A stretch of DNA of 64,000 nucleotides from positions 3,457,001 to 3,521,000 of the forward strand of contig CP054184.1 in the NCBI GenBank assembly GCA_015709715.1, in the 5' to 3' direction. Source of the stretch: Nitrospira sp. (GTDB taxonomy: Bacteria > Nitrospirota > Nitrospiria > Nitrospirales > Nitrospiraceae). Position numbers and translations under genes: made by a program. The notes under the pieces were generated by a model that was not told the origin of the DNA, ran no database searches, and saw nothing but the letters and a program-made list of their open reading frames with translations. Shown here piece by piece: positions 35,433-42,990 of the stretch. Positions within the stretch are counted from its first letter, which is position 1, and every line of letters begins with the position of its first letter.

Positions 35433-35678
35433 ATGGCGGAACAAGGTAGCGGATTGTACGATCATCAATATGGACGATTTCGCGATAATCAGGGGACCCA
35501 TCAGGGATATGACTTTCAGCATGGGCCAGCCGGCAATACGCCGCCTCCTGTGGTGACGTTTGCAGAGAAGCTGAAATGGTGGATACCACGCGGCTGGCGA
35601 CGAAAGAAAATTCTCGCTGAACGCGACCGCTTTCAACAGGAAATCATCCAAATCAAAACGGTTCGTCCAACATCATAA
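35433..35678 (+). CDS. Small hypothetical protein, 81 residues
   Basis: A polar N-terminal half rich in Gln, Gly, His and Tyr (YDHQYGRFRDNQGTHQGYDF) and a basic C-terminal half with WWIPRGWRRKKILAERD. No signal peptide or membrane helix and no family recognised. GAGGAAGGAATC precedes the ATG, so it is probably expressed. Divergent from the DUF5069 gene and 27 bases before the next gene. Confidence 0.68.
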   Translation: MAEQGSGLYDHQYGRFRDNQGTHQGYDFQHGPAGNTPPPVVTFAEKLKWWIPRGWRRKKILAERDRFQQEIIQIKTVRPTS

Positions 35679-35705
35679 GATTCGAGTAAGTGGAGGAGGC
35701 CTCCA

Positions 35706-36536
35706 GTGCGATATAGAACTCAGACGGCAGAAATTGTTGAACCGGTGACTCGGAAGGGGAAGATGGGGGTTGTGTGTCTCCCGAAGGTCGTTCGATGTCT
35801 CGGTATGGCTGCAGTTGTCGCCATAGTCGGGAGCAGCGCGGAAACTGCCTGGGCCGTGCCTAAAGAAACTTCCGCGGAGAAGGCGGAGCGCCTTCACCAG
35901 CAAGCAAGCCCGGGACTATTCAATGCATGGACGTTTGATCGTGATACGGTGGGCGAAGTGCCCAAGGGCTTTGTCGTCATGGCCACAGGACAGGAGTCGG
36001 GTGGAACATGGAAAATTGAGGCGCAGTCCGGGTCGCCCTCTTCACCCCATGTCTTGGTCGGTACGTCTCAGTGCGCCACCTGCGTCGAACTGCTCGTTGC
36101 GCAGGGATTTCAGTATGAATATCCCGAATTGGTCCTCCGGTTGCATCAGGGAAGTCAGGCAGTTTCAGGGCAAGTCGGGGTCGTTTTTGGTCTGAAGGAT
36201 CAGAAGAATTTTTACGCGACGGTGGTCGACCTTGCCCAACAATCTATCGAGGTGGTCCGCGTGATCGATGGGAACGAGACCGTGATCGGTCGTGGTGCAC
36301 TGAAGGTCAAGCCGGTTGAATGGCATACGTTGCGTGTGCAACGAAACACGATCATCAGCAAGGACTTTGTCGAGACTTTTTTCGATGGACGATTGGCCCT
36401 GTCGGTGGAAGACCAGACTCTCGGAGTGGGCCAAATAGGGCTGATGGTGCGAGGGGAAATTGCTGCGCGGTTTGATAATTTCAATGCGGCCCCCCTCTAT
36501 TCCAGCCGCCCACTGTCGGCGCCGGCCGCCTATTGA
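35706..36536 (+). CDS. Exported beta-sandwich (LamG/DUF1080-like) protein
   Basis: A 276-residue protein. Positively charged start and hydrophobic stretch CLGMAAVVAIVGSSAETAWA point to export. The mature part reads like a concanavalin-type jelly roll: FNAWTFDRDTVGEVPKGF, GQVGVVFGLKDQKNFYATVVD, WHTLRVQRNTIISKDF and VGQIGLMVRGEIAARFDNF, as in DUF1080/3-keto-disaccharide hydrolase domains and LamG modules. Catalytic residues cannot be identified, so it may only bind glycans. A GTG start at 35706 has GGAGGAGG upstream; an ATG at 35763 with GGAAGGGGAAG is a possible shorter start. Confidence 0.68.
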   Translation: MRYRTQTAEIVEPVTRKGKMGVVCLPKVVRCLGMAAVVAIVGSSAETAWAVPKETSAEKAERLHQQASPGLFNAWTFDRDTVGEVPKGFVVMATGQESGGTWKIEAQSGSPSSPHVLVGTSQCATCVELLVAQGFQYEYPELVLRLHQGSQAVSGQVGVVFGLKDQKNFYATVVDLAQQSIEVVRVIDGNETVIGRGALKVKPVEWHTLRVQRNTIISKDFVETFFDGRLALSVEDQTLGVGQIGLMVRGEIAARFDNFNAAPLYSSRPLSAPAAY

Positions 36537-36808
36537 CGAGAGGGAACACGTCGAGTACCTGGTGAGCAATTTCACGCTTGCCTTTCATCTGTGGGTAGGA
36601 TACAGTGAGTGTGCTTCATTGCGAAGGGCCTTGGCGATGAAGTAGAAGTAGAGTTACAGGGCCCGAACCGATGTTGTTTTGGGTTCTTTCCGGGAATTTC
36701 GGAAGCCAGAGCTAAGATTGCCGCTGTGTTTGCATCTTCGGCCCATTCCTTCCTCGTCTCTTTCTCGAGTCCCAGACAACACCATTTTATTCTCAAAGGA
36801 GGAACCCA

Positions 36809-37105
36809 ATGGGTTCGAAGATTTACGTTGGCGGCTTGCCTTATTCAACCACCGAGCAGCAATTGAGTGACCTGTTCGCGGTGCACGGGGCGGTGACGTC
36901 GGCGCGCATTATCACGGACAAGTTCACCGGCCAGTCCCGTGGCTTTGGCTTCGTGGAAATGTCGGCGGATTCCGAGGCGCAAGCCGCGATCAACGCATTG
37001 AATGGGACGCAATTCGGCGGTCGTACTTTGACCGTAAATGAAGCCCGTCCGCAGGAGCCTCGCTCCGGTGGCGGGGGCCGTGGAATGGGCGGCGGCCGGC
37101 ACTAA
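36809..37105 (+). CDS. RRM RNA-binding protein
   Basis: A 98-residue single RNA-recognition-motif protein: RNP2 IYVGGL at residues 4-9, RNP1 RGFGFVEM at about 45-52, and a Gly/Arg-rich tail. Bacterial and cyanobacterial members (Rbp type) bind RNA and are often cold-induced. AAAGGAGGAACCCA precedes the ATG, a very strong ribosome-binding site. A 272-base leader upstream may hold cold-responsive control. A hairpin follows at 37131 and a DEAD-box helicase gene comes next, a natural partner for RNA remodelling. Confidence 0.93.
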   Translation: MGSKIYVGGLPYSTTEQQLSDLFAVHGAVTSARIITDKFTGQSRGFGFVEMSADSEAQAAINALNGTQFGGRTLTVNEARPQEPRSGGGGRGMGGGRH

Positions 37106-37130
37106 GGTTTGTCATCTCCGATCACCTATT

Positions 37131-37157
37131 CAGGGGCTGCCGACTGGGTGGCCCCTG
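37131..37157 (+). terminator. Hairpin after the RRM gene
   Basis: CAGGGGC / GCCCCTG, a 7-bp stem with a 13-base loop followed by CGTTTCCCT. Weak T-run; may partly terminate before the helicase gene. Confidence 0.45.
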
Positions 37158-37251
37158 CGTTTCCCTCACCGTCTTGTCCTCTCTCTGGTCCGCAGGGCCA
37201 TCAGGTCGCCTGCCCCTGTTTTCCACGATAGAGATTTAGGAGTACCCTTAC

Positions 37252-38607
37252 ATGGTTTCGTTTGCCGAATTCTCCCTCAACACCTGGCTCGCTGATCGCC
37301 TTCGACAGGCCGGGTTCACCGCACCGACCCCCATCCAGCAAGCCGCGATTCCCCTGGCCCTGGATGGTCGTGATCTCTTGGCGCAGGCCAAAACCGGAAG
37401 CGGGAAGACATTGGCGTTTCTCATTCCCTTGATTGAACGAGCTGCCCGAGTTGGGTGGGCATCGGCTGGCCGAACGGCGCCTCCATTCTCACAGGCCGAA
37501 TTACGGAAGTTGCCGCGAGCCCTGGTGCTGGCGCCGACCCGCGAATTGGCCCTTCAAATCGACACAGAACTCCGGAAGTACGCGCCCCCAGCCGTGACAT
37601 CGTTGGCCCTGTACGGCGGGGTGCCAATTGAGCGGCATTACCGGGCGCTCCGTCAGCCGCCGTTGATTGTGACCGGCACTCCCGGTCGCCTGCTCGATGT
37701 TGCCGGCTCCCGTCACCTGGATTTGCGCGGGGTCGAGTACGTCGTCATGGACGAGGCCGACCAAATGTTGGATCGTGGATTTCTGCGGGATATCCAGCGT
37801 ATTTTGCAGTTGCTTCCTTCTCAGCGCCAAACCTTGCTCTTCTCGGCGACCTTTTCACCGGAGATCCAAGCGCTGGCCGAGTCGATGCTGAACAACCCGG
37901 TACGTACGGCTGTGGATCAGGGGGTCAACACACCCTCGACGATTACCCACGCCTATTATGTTGTTCCCAATGAATCCTCGCGGGCGCAGCTGGTGCACAC
38001 CTTGGTGCAGCAGACCATGGAGGGCGAACAGTCCATGGTGTTCTGCGATCAGAAGTACAAGGTGAAGCGGCTGGCTGCTCGGCTAGGCGGCGAGCCGGCC
38101 TCCGTGGGGGCGATTACCGGGAACCATTCTCAGGCCCAACGCGAGCGGACGCTGGGGGCATTTCGAAATGGACGACTGCGGGCGTTGGTTGCGACCGACG
38201 TCGCGGCTCGCGGCTTGGACGTGCCGACCGTCTCGCAAGTTATCCACTACGAACTGCCGGGGAACCCGACGTCTTATGTGCATCGAACGGGCCGGACGGG
38301 GCGCGCTGATCGGTCTGGGACAACCCTCTTGATCCTGTCGCCCCAAGAGGAGCAGGAATATTTGGCGATGGTGCGTCGCCTGCGCATTCAGACACGACGT
38401 CTCACGCTCCCACCGTTGGAGGTTTTGCCGCCCCCTGCCAGCGAGTCGCATCCTGATGGATTGCGGCGGCACGAAGGGCGAAATTACGAGACTCGTTCCC
38501 ATCGCGCGGGAGGGCGCCACGATCAGCCGTCACAGGAGGTCAGGTCTGGCCAGAGGCATCGAGGCTGGCGAACGGATCGTCCTGCGGCACCACGTCGGGC
38601 TCAATAG
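37252..38607 (+). CDS. DEAD-box RNA helicase (RhlE-like)
   Basis: A 451-residue ATP-dependent RNA helicase. Motifs in order: Q motif FTAPTPIQQAAIPLA, I AQAKTGSGKT, Ia PTRELALQ, II VMDEADQML, III SAT, IV-VI ATDVAARGLDVP and HRTGRTGRAD. The C-terminal 60 residues are basic, rich in Arg, His and Gln, and likely bind RNA. Probably acts in ribosome assembly or mRNA turnover at low temperature. TTTAGGAGTACCC precedes the ATG. Adjacent to the RRM gene on the same strand; a second, distinct DEAD-box gene is at 47051. Confidence 0.94.
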   Translation: MVSFAEFSLNTWLADRLRQAGFTAPTPIQQAAIPLALDGRDLLAQAKTGSGKTLAFLIPLIERAARVGWASAGRTAPPFSQAELRKLPRALVLAPTRELALQIDTELRKYAPPAVTSLALYGGVPIERHYRALRQPPLIVTGTPGRLLDVAGSRHLDLRGVEYVVMDEADQMLDRGFLRDIQRILQLLPSQRQTLLFSATFSPEIQALAESMLNNPVRTAVDQGVNTPSTITHAYYVVPNESSRAQLVHTLVQQTMEGEQSMVFCDQKYKVKRLAARLGGEPASVGAITGNHSQAQRERTLGAFRNGRLRALVATDVAARGLDVPTVSQVIHYELPGNPTSYVHRTGRTGRADRSGTTLLILSPQEEQEYLAMVRRLRIQTRRLTLPPLEVLPPPASESHPDGLRRHEGRNYETRSHRAGGRHDQPSQEVRSGQRHRGWRTDRPAAPRRAQ

Positions 38608-38665
38608 GCGAGGCCTATTCCAGGTCAGCGAGAGACGGTCGAACAAGATCGAAGGAGATGACATT

Positions 38666-39199
38666 ATGAGGCATGGACGAAATCTGTTGATGGCCATGAT
38701 GGCGGCTATTGTGTGTCAGCTCATGGGACAAGGGGCCTATGCGGAAAGCGACTTGGCGATTGCCGACGGCATGAAGGTGTCGTTGGAGTATACCTTGACT
38801 TTGCCGGACAAGACCGTGGCTGATTCGAATGTGGGCCAGGCGCCGATCACCTTCGTGCAGGGAGCACACGAGATCGTGCCGGGCCTGGAAAAGGCGCTGG
38901 AAGGCATGAAGCCCGGTCAAAAGAAGCGTATCGATGTGGCGGCACAAGATGCCTACGGTCCCTACAACAACAAGTTGCGGCAGTCGGTCGAAAAAGACAA
39001 ACTACCTAAAGACGTGAAAGCCGGGGATATTTTGCAGGCGGCTGACGGCCGACTGGTGAAAGTATTGGAAACCGACGAGAAGAAGGCCTTGATCGACCTC
39101 AACCATCCGCTGGCCGGGAAGACATTGACCTTCGACGTGAACATCGTGAAGGTTGAAAAGGGTGATCCTCCTGCAGCGAAGGAGCCCCAAACACCGTAG
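38666..39199 (+). CDS. Exported FKBP-type peptidyl-prolyl isomerase (SlyD-like)
   Basis: A 177-residue protein with a signal peptide (about 1-26, ending GAYAES) and one FKBP domain of the SlyD type: SLEYTLTLPDKTVADSNVGQ, ITFVQGAHEIVPGLEKALEG and the insert-in-flap region AAQDAYGPYNNKLRQSVEK. Unlike SlyD it lacks a His-rich tail. A periplasmic folding catalyst. AAGGAGATGACATT precedes the ATG at 38666, which rules out the long upstream frame. Confidence 0.92.
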   Translation: MRHGRNLLMAMMAAIVCQLMGQGAYAESDLAIADGMKVSLEYTLTLPDKTVADSNVGQAPITFVQGAHEIVPGLEKALEGMKPGQKKRIDVAAQDAYGPYNNKLRQSVEKDKLPKDVKAGDILQAADGRLVKVLETDEKKALIDLNHPLAGKTLTFDVNIVKVEKGDPPAAKEPQTP

Positions 39200-39215
39200 G
39201 ATCTGAAGCGCCCCT

Positions 39216-39252
39216 CGGCAGGAAGTTCGGCGGACTCTCTCGATTCCTGCCG
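39216..39252 (+). terminator. Hairpin after the FKBP gene
   Basis: CGGCAGGAA / TTCCTGCCG, 9 perfect base pairs with a 19-base loop, 16 bases after the stop. No T-run. It ends exactly before a GTG at 39253, which argues against that codon as the start of ung. Confidence 0.45.
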
Positions 39253-39318
39253 GTGGCACTCAGGCGACTCGTCCGGTTGGCCCCTCGTGCGGGTACTCAA
39301 ACCCGACCCCCCATCCTC

Positions 39319-40020
39319 ATGTTGCCACCCATTCCACCCGACTGGAATCCACTTCTCCAAAGGGAACAGTCGGGTCAAACCTATCGAGCCCTCAATGCCT
39401 TTCTCGATCAGGAGGTGGCGAGCGGCCGCACGATCCTTCCGGACCGGGCGAACATTTTTCGAGCCCTGGAATTGACGTCCTACGACAGGGTGAGAGTAGT
39501 ATTGCTCGGCCAAGATCCCTATCCCACGCCAGGCATGGCCCATGGGCTGTGTTTTTCCGTCGGGCGCCATGTGCGAACATTGCCGCCATCTCTGAAAAAT
39601 CTCTATCGCGAGCTTCGTGACGATATCGGGTGCCGCATTCCGAACAACGGATGTCTGGAACCCTGGGCCAGGCAAGGGGTACTCATGTTGAACACGGTTT
39701 TGACCGTTCGGGCCCATGCGTCCCATTCCCATCGAGGGCAGGGGTGGGAACCTTTTACGGACGCTCTGATCCGGTTGGTGGATGCCAAGCCGACTCGAGT
39801 CATCTTCGTGCTGTGGGGCAATGAGGCGAGACAGAAACGGCGGTTTATTACGGGACCTCGGCACGTGGTGATCGAAAGCGCCCATCCGTCGCCGTTATCC
39901 GTTCGCAGGTTTTGGGGCTGTCGATGCTTTTCTCGAATCAACTGCGCACTGGGTGAGGCGGGGGGCGATCCGATCGACTGGCAGATTCCCGATGTCGACT
40001 TGGGAACGGCGGTAGTATAG
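39319..40020 (+). CDS. ung: Uracil-DNA glycosylase, family 1
   Basis: A 233-residue base-excision-repair enzyme that removes uracil from DNA. The water-activating motif GQDPYPTPGMAHGLCFS and the minor-groove loop HPSPLSVRRFWGC are intact, and WGNEARQKRRFI precedes the latter. Start taken at MLPPIPPDWNPLL, which fits the family; an in-frame GTG at 39253 is possible but falls in a hairpin. No clear ribosome-binding site, so translation may depend on the upstream transcript. Confidence 0.93.
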   Translation: MLPPIPPDWNPLLQREQSGQTYRALNAFLDQEVASGRTILPDRANIFRALELTSYDRVRVVLLGQDPYPTPGMAHGLCFSVGRHVRTLPPSLKNLYRELRDDIGCRIPNNGCLEPWARQGVLMLNTVLTVRAHASHSHRGQGWEPFTDALIRLVDAKPTRVIFVLWGNEARQKRRFITGPRHVVIESAHPSPLSVRRFWGCRCFSRINCALGEAGGDPIDWQIPDVDLGTAVV

Positions 40021-40133
40021 GTCTACATCTGCTGGCGCGTGCGACCCAGACGGTGCTGGGGGCCGCCTTGACGGCTTCTTCGAGAGGCTAGTACTATTAC
40101 CCCCGTTTTTGTTACAGGGCCGCCACAATATTC

Positions 40134-40943
40134 TTGCGAGAGTTACGCTTGCGCATTAAGAGGTTGGGGCTATCCCGGCTGGGGATTGGGCTGCTCTCGA
40201 TAACGGTCGTTGGAACTGCATCCGCTGAGGGGGTATTGGCTACGGAGGCCGGCCCTCCTGCACAGGGAGCCACGCTTGCCTGGCAGTATGAGGGGGAGCA
40301 AGGGTCGTCCCATTGGGGAACACTTGCACCAACTACTGCCTCGTGCGAAAAGGGTACGCACCAGTCCCCCATCAACATTCGAACTGCCTCTCACCCCCAT
40401 GGTCACGATGGCATGCTGATTCAGTACCGCGCGGCGTCAGGGCATGTGGGGACGTCTCATCACACCGTCGAAGTCGATTTTCAATCAGGTGGGACGCTCG
40501 AACTCTCAGGGCGGTCCTATTCTCTGAAGGAGTTCCATTTTCACGAGCCAAGCGAACACCAGCTGAATGGGCGAATCTACCCCATGGAAGCCCATTTGGT
40601 GCACCGAGATGAAAGCGGACACCTCGTCGTCCTCGCGATCCTGATGGAGCTGGGTACGGAGACGGCGCCGCTCGCCGATGTGTGGGAGCGTATTCCGAGC
40701 GGCAAGCAGGAAGAGGTGCGGGACCTGCTGTTTAATCCGCAAGACCTGTTGCCGAAAGATCTGCATCACTATGCCTACGACGGCTCACTCACCACGCCGC
40801 CTTGCACGGAAGGCGTTCATTGGATCGTGCTGAAGGAGCCGATCCATATCACCGCTGCTCATCTTGAGCGGTTCGTCTCGTTGATCGGGCACAATGCACG
40901 GCCGGTTCAACCACTGAATGAGCGCGAGGTCGACGAGGAGTAA
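40134..40943 (+). CDS. Periplasmic alpha-carbonic anhydrase
   Basis: A 269-residue alpha-class carbonic anhydrase with a signal peptide (about 1-31, ending GTASAE). Zinc ligands are His135, His137 (EFHFHEPSEH) and His154 (MEAHLVH); THQSPINI and LTTPPCTEGVHWIVL complete the active site. It interconverts CO2 and bicarbonate in the periplasm, which fits a chemolithoautotroph that fixes CO2. The start is unclear: TTG at 40134 gives the length used here, while TTG at 40149 has GAGAG at a better distance. Confidence 0.92.
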   Translation: MRELRLRIKRLGLSRLGIGLLSITVVGTASAEGVLATEAGPPAQGATLAWQYEGEQGSSHWGTLAPTTASCEKGTHQSPINIRTASHPHGHDGMLIQYRAASGHVGTSHHTVEVDFQSGGTLELSGRSYSLKEFHFHEPSEHQLNGRIYPMEAHLVHRDESGHLVVLAILMELGTETAPLADVWERIPSGKQEEVRDLLFNPQDLLPKDLHHYAYDGSLTTPPCTEGVHWIVLKEPIHITAAHLERFVSLIGHNARPVQPLNEREVDEE

Positions 40944-41326
40944 TTCAACTACGTTCGGACCTGCTCATCACTCCTCGATAATAATTATTCCCATACGGAA
41001 TCATGCCCTTATGAGGTTCTCGGGGTGTTCGTGCATTGACATGATGCCTTGCAACCTATAGGGTGACGCATGACGTACTGAGCCACGCTGGCTTTCCCCT
41101 TTCGCGCACTGTCGCTCACTCTTCTGCGCGAGTCCCAAGTCTTCGCCGCTTCGAACGCCACGGAACGCTGATCGGTCATCGCGTTCTGCAGGTACCGGTC
41201 TCTCAATTGAAACCTCGAGTCTGAGTCGGAGAGTGCTCTGCAGGACACGGTCGTGCGATCGTCGCTCGGCAAGCCGATGAATCGATGAGTCCTTTGAATC
41301 AATGAGTTCTTACGAAGGAGGAGCAG
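40944..41326. other. Gene-free stretch before the 47-residue peptide
   Basis: A 383-base spacer with an AT-rich palindromic stretch ATAATAATTAT near 40979-40989. No open frame with a ribosome-binding site on either strand. Probably holds the promoter of the small-protein run that follows. Confidence 0.5.
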
Positions 41327-41470
41327 ATGATGGAGACGCAAATAATTCTTTCCTGGGCGACACACAATCTACTCTCCGCCGCCGCAATTTGCTTCGGAGG
41401 CGCCGTGCTGATCATCATGCTTTATACCTATGTCCATGACTATGTAGTGTTGGGCAAGCATCGAACATGA
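41327..41470 (+). CDS. 47-residue single-helix membrane peptide
   Basis: A short gene with an excellent ribosome-binding site (AAGGAGGAGCAG) before two consecutive ATG codons. The product has a short polar N-terminus, one long hydrophobic helix (about residues 16-36: LLSAAAICFGGAVLIIMLYT) and a short tail YVHDYVVLGKHRT. The first gene of a run of small proteins between 41.3 and 43 kb, and the second one-helix peptide in this window. No homologue recalled; function unknown. Confidence 0.65.
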   Translation: MMETQIILSWATHNLLSAAAICFGGAVLIIMLYTYVHDYVVLGKHRT

Positions 41471-41562
41471 TCGTCATGGAGTATTCGGGTGTCCGGGGAG
41501 TGACACGACCAAGTCGTGCGAGGAACAGGAGCGTGGACGAAGACGCGAGGAGGGAATAGATC

Positions 41563-41859
41563 ATGCGAATGGAACATCGTGTTCGATCACGGCCGATGGG
41601 AAGGTTGGGGACGCAGGGGGAGTGGGCCGCCGATGGTCTGGTTCAGGGTTCTGAGCCGTGCAGTCACGAGGCTCCTATGAACATCAACTCTGCCTCGGCA
41701 TCCAGCCTCAAAACTCTGAACGGGATCGGCGTACATTACGCGCAGAAAATTATGGATGGACGTCCCTATCATCACCGAGAGGAGTTGTTGGACAGGGAAA
41801 TTCTTCCATCGCACGTATATATACGGATCAGGAATCGACTCATGGCGACTGCGTCATGA
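41563..41859 (+). CDS. Helix-hairpin-helix protein (ComEA-like)
   Basis: A 98-residue protein with a polar N-terminal 38 residues and a C-terminal HhH motif: MNINSASASSLKTLNGIGVH followed by YAQKIMDGRPYHHREELLD and IRNRLM. The N-I-N-x-A-x-x-x-x-L-x-x-L-x-G-I-G pattern is the ComEA/HhH signature for DNA binding without sequence specificity, but there is no signal peptide or membrane anchor. GAGGAGGGAATAGATC precedes the ATG. Confidence 0.75.
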   Translation: MRMEHRVRSRPMGRLGTQGEWAADGLVQGSEPCSHEAPMNINSASASSLKTLNGIGVHYAQKIMDGRPYHHREELLDREILPSHVYIRIRNRLMATAS

Positions 41860-42008
41860 GGGAGACGAAAGGCTCACCGCGCGATGCCTGATTGTTCGCA
41901 GGTCGATGCCCATCGTCAATGCCATCTGGAGCCGCGGGCACGTGGGCGCATTTGGCGAGGGTCGTGTGGGACTCAGGATGGTGAGGTCCACTCGATAGAA
42001 AGGCTGCA

Positions 42009-42227
42009 ATGCAATACTCTTCTGTGTCGAGCGCCGATCGATTAGATGAGGTCTCACTCATGCTCTCTACCGCCCTCGTGTTTCTTTCCCTCGGTTTGGT
42101 GGTATTCGGCTTGAACTGGCTGGAGATTGTGACGGTGCCGATCCCCATCTATTGGCTATTCTCACTGGGCGGAATGGGACTGCTGATCGTATATCTTGGC
42201 ATACGGCGCCCCAAACGAACATTCTGA
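42009..42227 (+). CDS. Small two-helix membrane protein
   Basis: A 72-residue protein with two hydrophobic helices (about 18-37 and 46-64) and a basic C-terminal IRRPKRTF that would face the cytoplasm. AGAAAGGCTGCA precedes the ATG; an internal ATG at 42060 would give a shorter form starting just before helix 1. No family recognised. It is 75 bases upstream of the CsbD-like gene. Confidence 0.65.
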   Translation: MQYSSVSSADRLDEVSLMLSTALVFLSLGLVVFGLNWLEIVTVPIPIYWLFSLGGMGLLIVYLGIRRPKRTF

Positions 42228-42302
42228 GTGGTTCCGGTGACGCAGACGACCATTCCCATGAAGTTTGTCCCAGGCCCATCATCATCTAGTAAGGAGGTCC
42301 GT

Positions 42303-42545
42303 ATGACGCGGGAACAGTTCCAGCAGTTTTGGATACAACTCCAGGCTCCCTTGAAAGCCAAGTGGGGACGTATTACCGACGCAGATATTCAGGCGATCCA
42401 GGGGAATTTGGCGACGTTCAGCGATGTCATCCAGAAACGTTATGGCGAGTTGCGCAAAGACGAGGTGCGGCTTTGGGCCGATCGGCGGCATGCACACTGG
42501 AGCGGCAACTATATTGGGTACCAAGACCCGCCACCTGCGTCATGA
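42303..42545 (+). CDS. CsbD-like stress protein
   Basis: An 80-residue protein with the CsbD pattern: FWIQLQAPLKAKWGRITDAD, then IQAIQGNLATFSDVIQKRYG. CsbD proteins are small, helical and induced by general stress; their molecular role is unknown. The C-terminus adds a Trp/Tyr-rich tail absent from most members. AAGGAGGTCCGT before the ATG at 42303 sets the start. Confidence 0.85.
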   Translation: MTREQFQQFWIQLQAPLKAKWGRITDADIQAIQGNLATFSDVIQKRYGELRKDEVRLWADRRHAHWSGNYIGYQDPPPAS

Positions 42546-42622
42546 CGGTAATCCCATGCGGAAGTTATTTCTATGCCTTGAATGCTCATGCCTGCGGTGA
42601 GAAATGGAAAGCGAACAAGAAC

Positions 42623-42961
42623 ATGAAAAAGATCGTCATCAACAAGAGTTTTGATCGGTTTTGCGTCAGCCATAAGGCCTTCTTGCGACTGCGAGAGTTG
42701 GGGCAGCCGGAGGCGTTGCAGGAGACGGACCGTGGAGCCTACTGGCACTCTGCGGCCACTCCACGTGAGCCAGCTCTCAATCAATGTGGAGCGTTGATTC
42801 CACGGGATGACAGGAGGCTGATACAGGTGGTCGAGGAGTTGGGCGAGGAGGCCAATGGCCATTGTGCCGATCTGAAGGTCATTGGGATTCCGGATGGCGT
42901 GCAATGGGTGATCACCAAGACGAACGGCAGCGAGCAAGTTAGCGAACAACATCGCACCTAG
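42623..42961 (+). CDS. Conserved hypothetical protein, 112 residues
   Basis: A soluble protein beginning MKKIVINKSFDRFCVSHKAF with an insert in the middle and a C-terminal block IPRDDRRLIQVVEELGEEAN followed by GHCADLKVIGIPDGVQWVI. This layout occurs in a widespread bacterial and phage hypothetical family without known function. The ATG at 42623 begins the similarity; the frame is open further upstream but overlaps the CsbD gene. Converges with the TPR/beta-barrel gene. Confidence 0.72.
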   Translation: MKKIVINKSFDRFCVSHKAFLRLRELGQPEALQETDRGAYWHSAATPREPALNQCGALIPRDDRRLIQVVEELGEEANGHCADLKVIGIPDGVQWVITKTNGSEQVSEQHRT

Positions 42962-42990
42962 GGCTGAGCCAACCGCGTCATCCCGATCCA

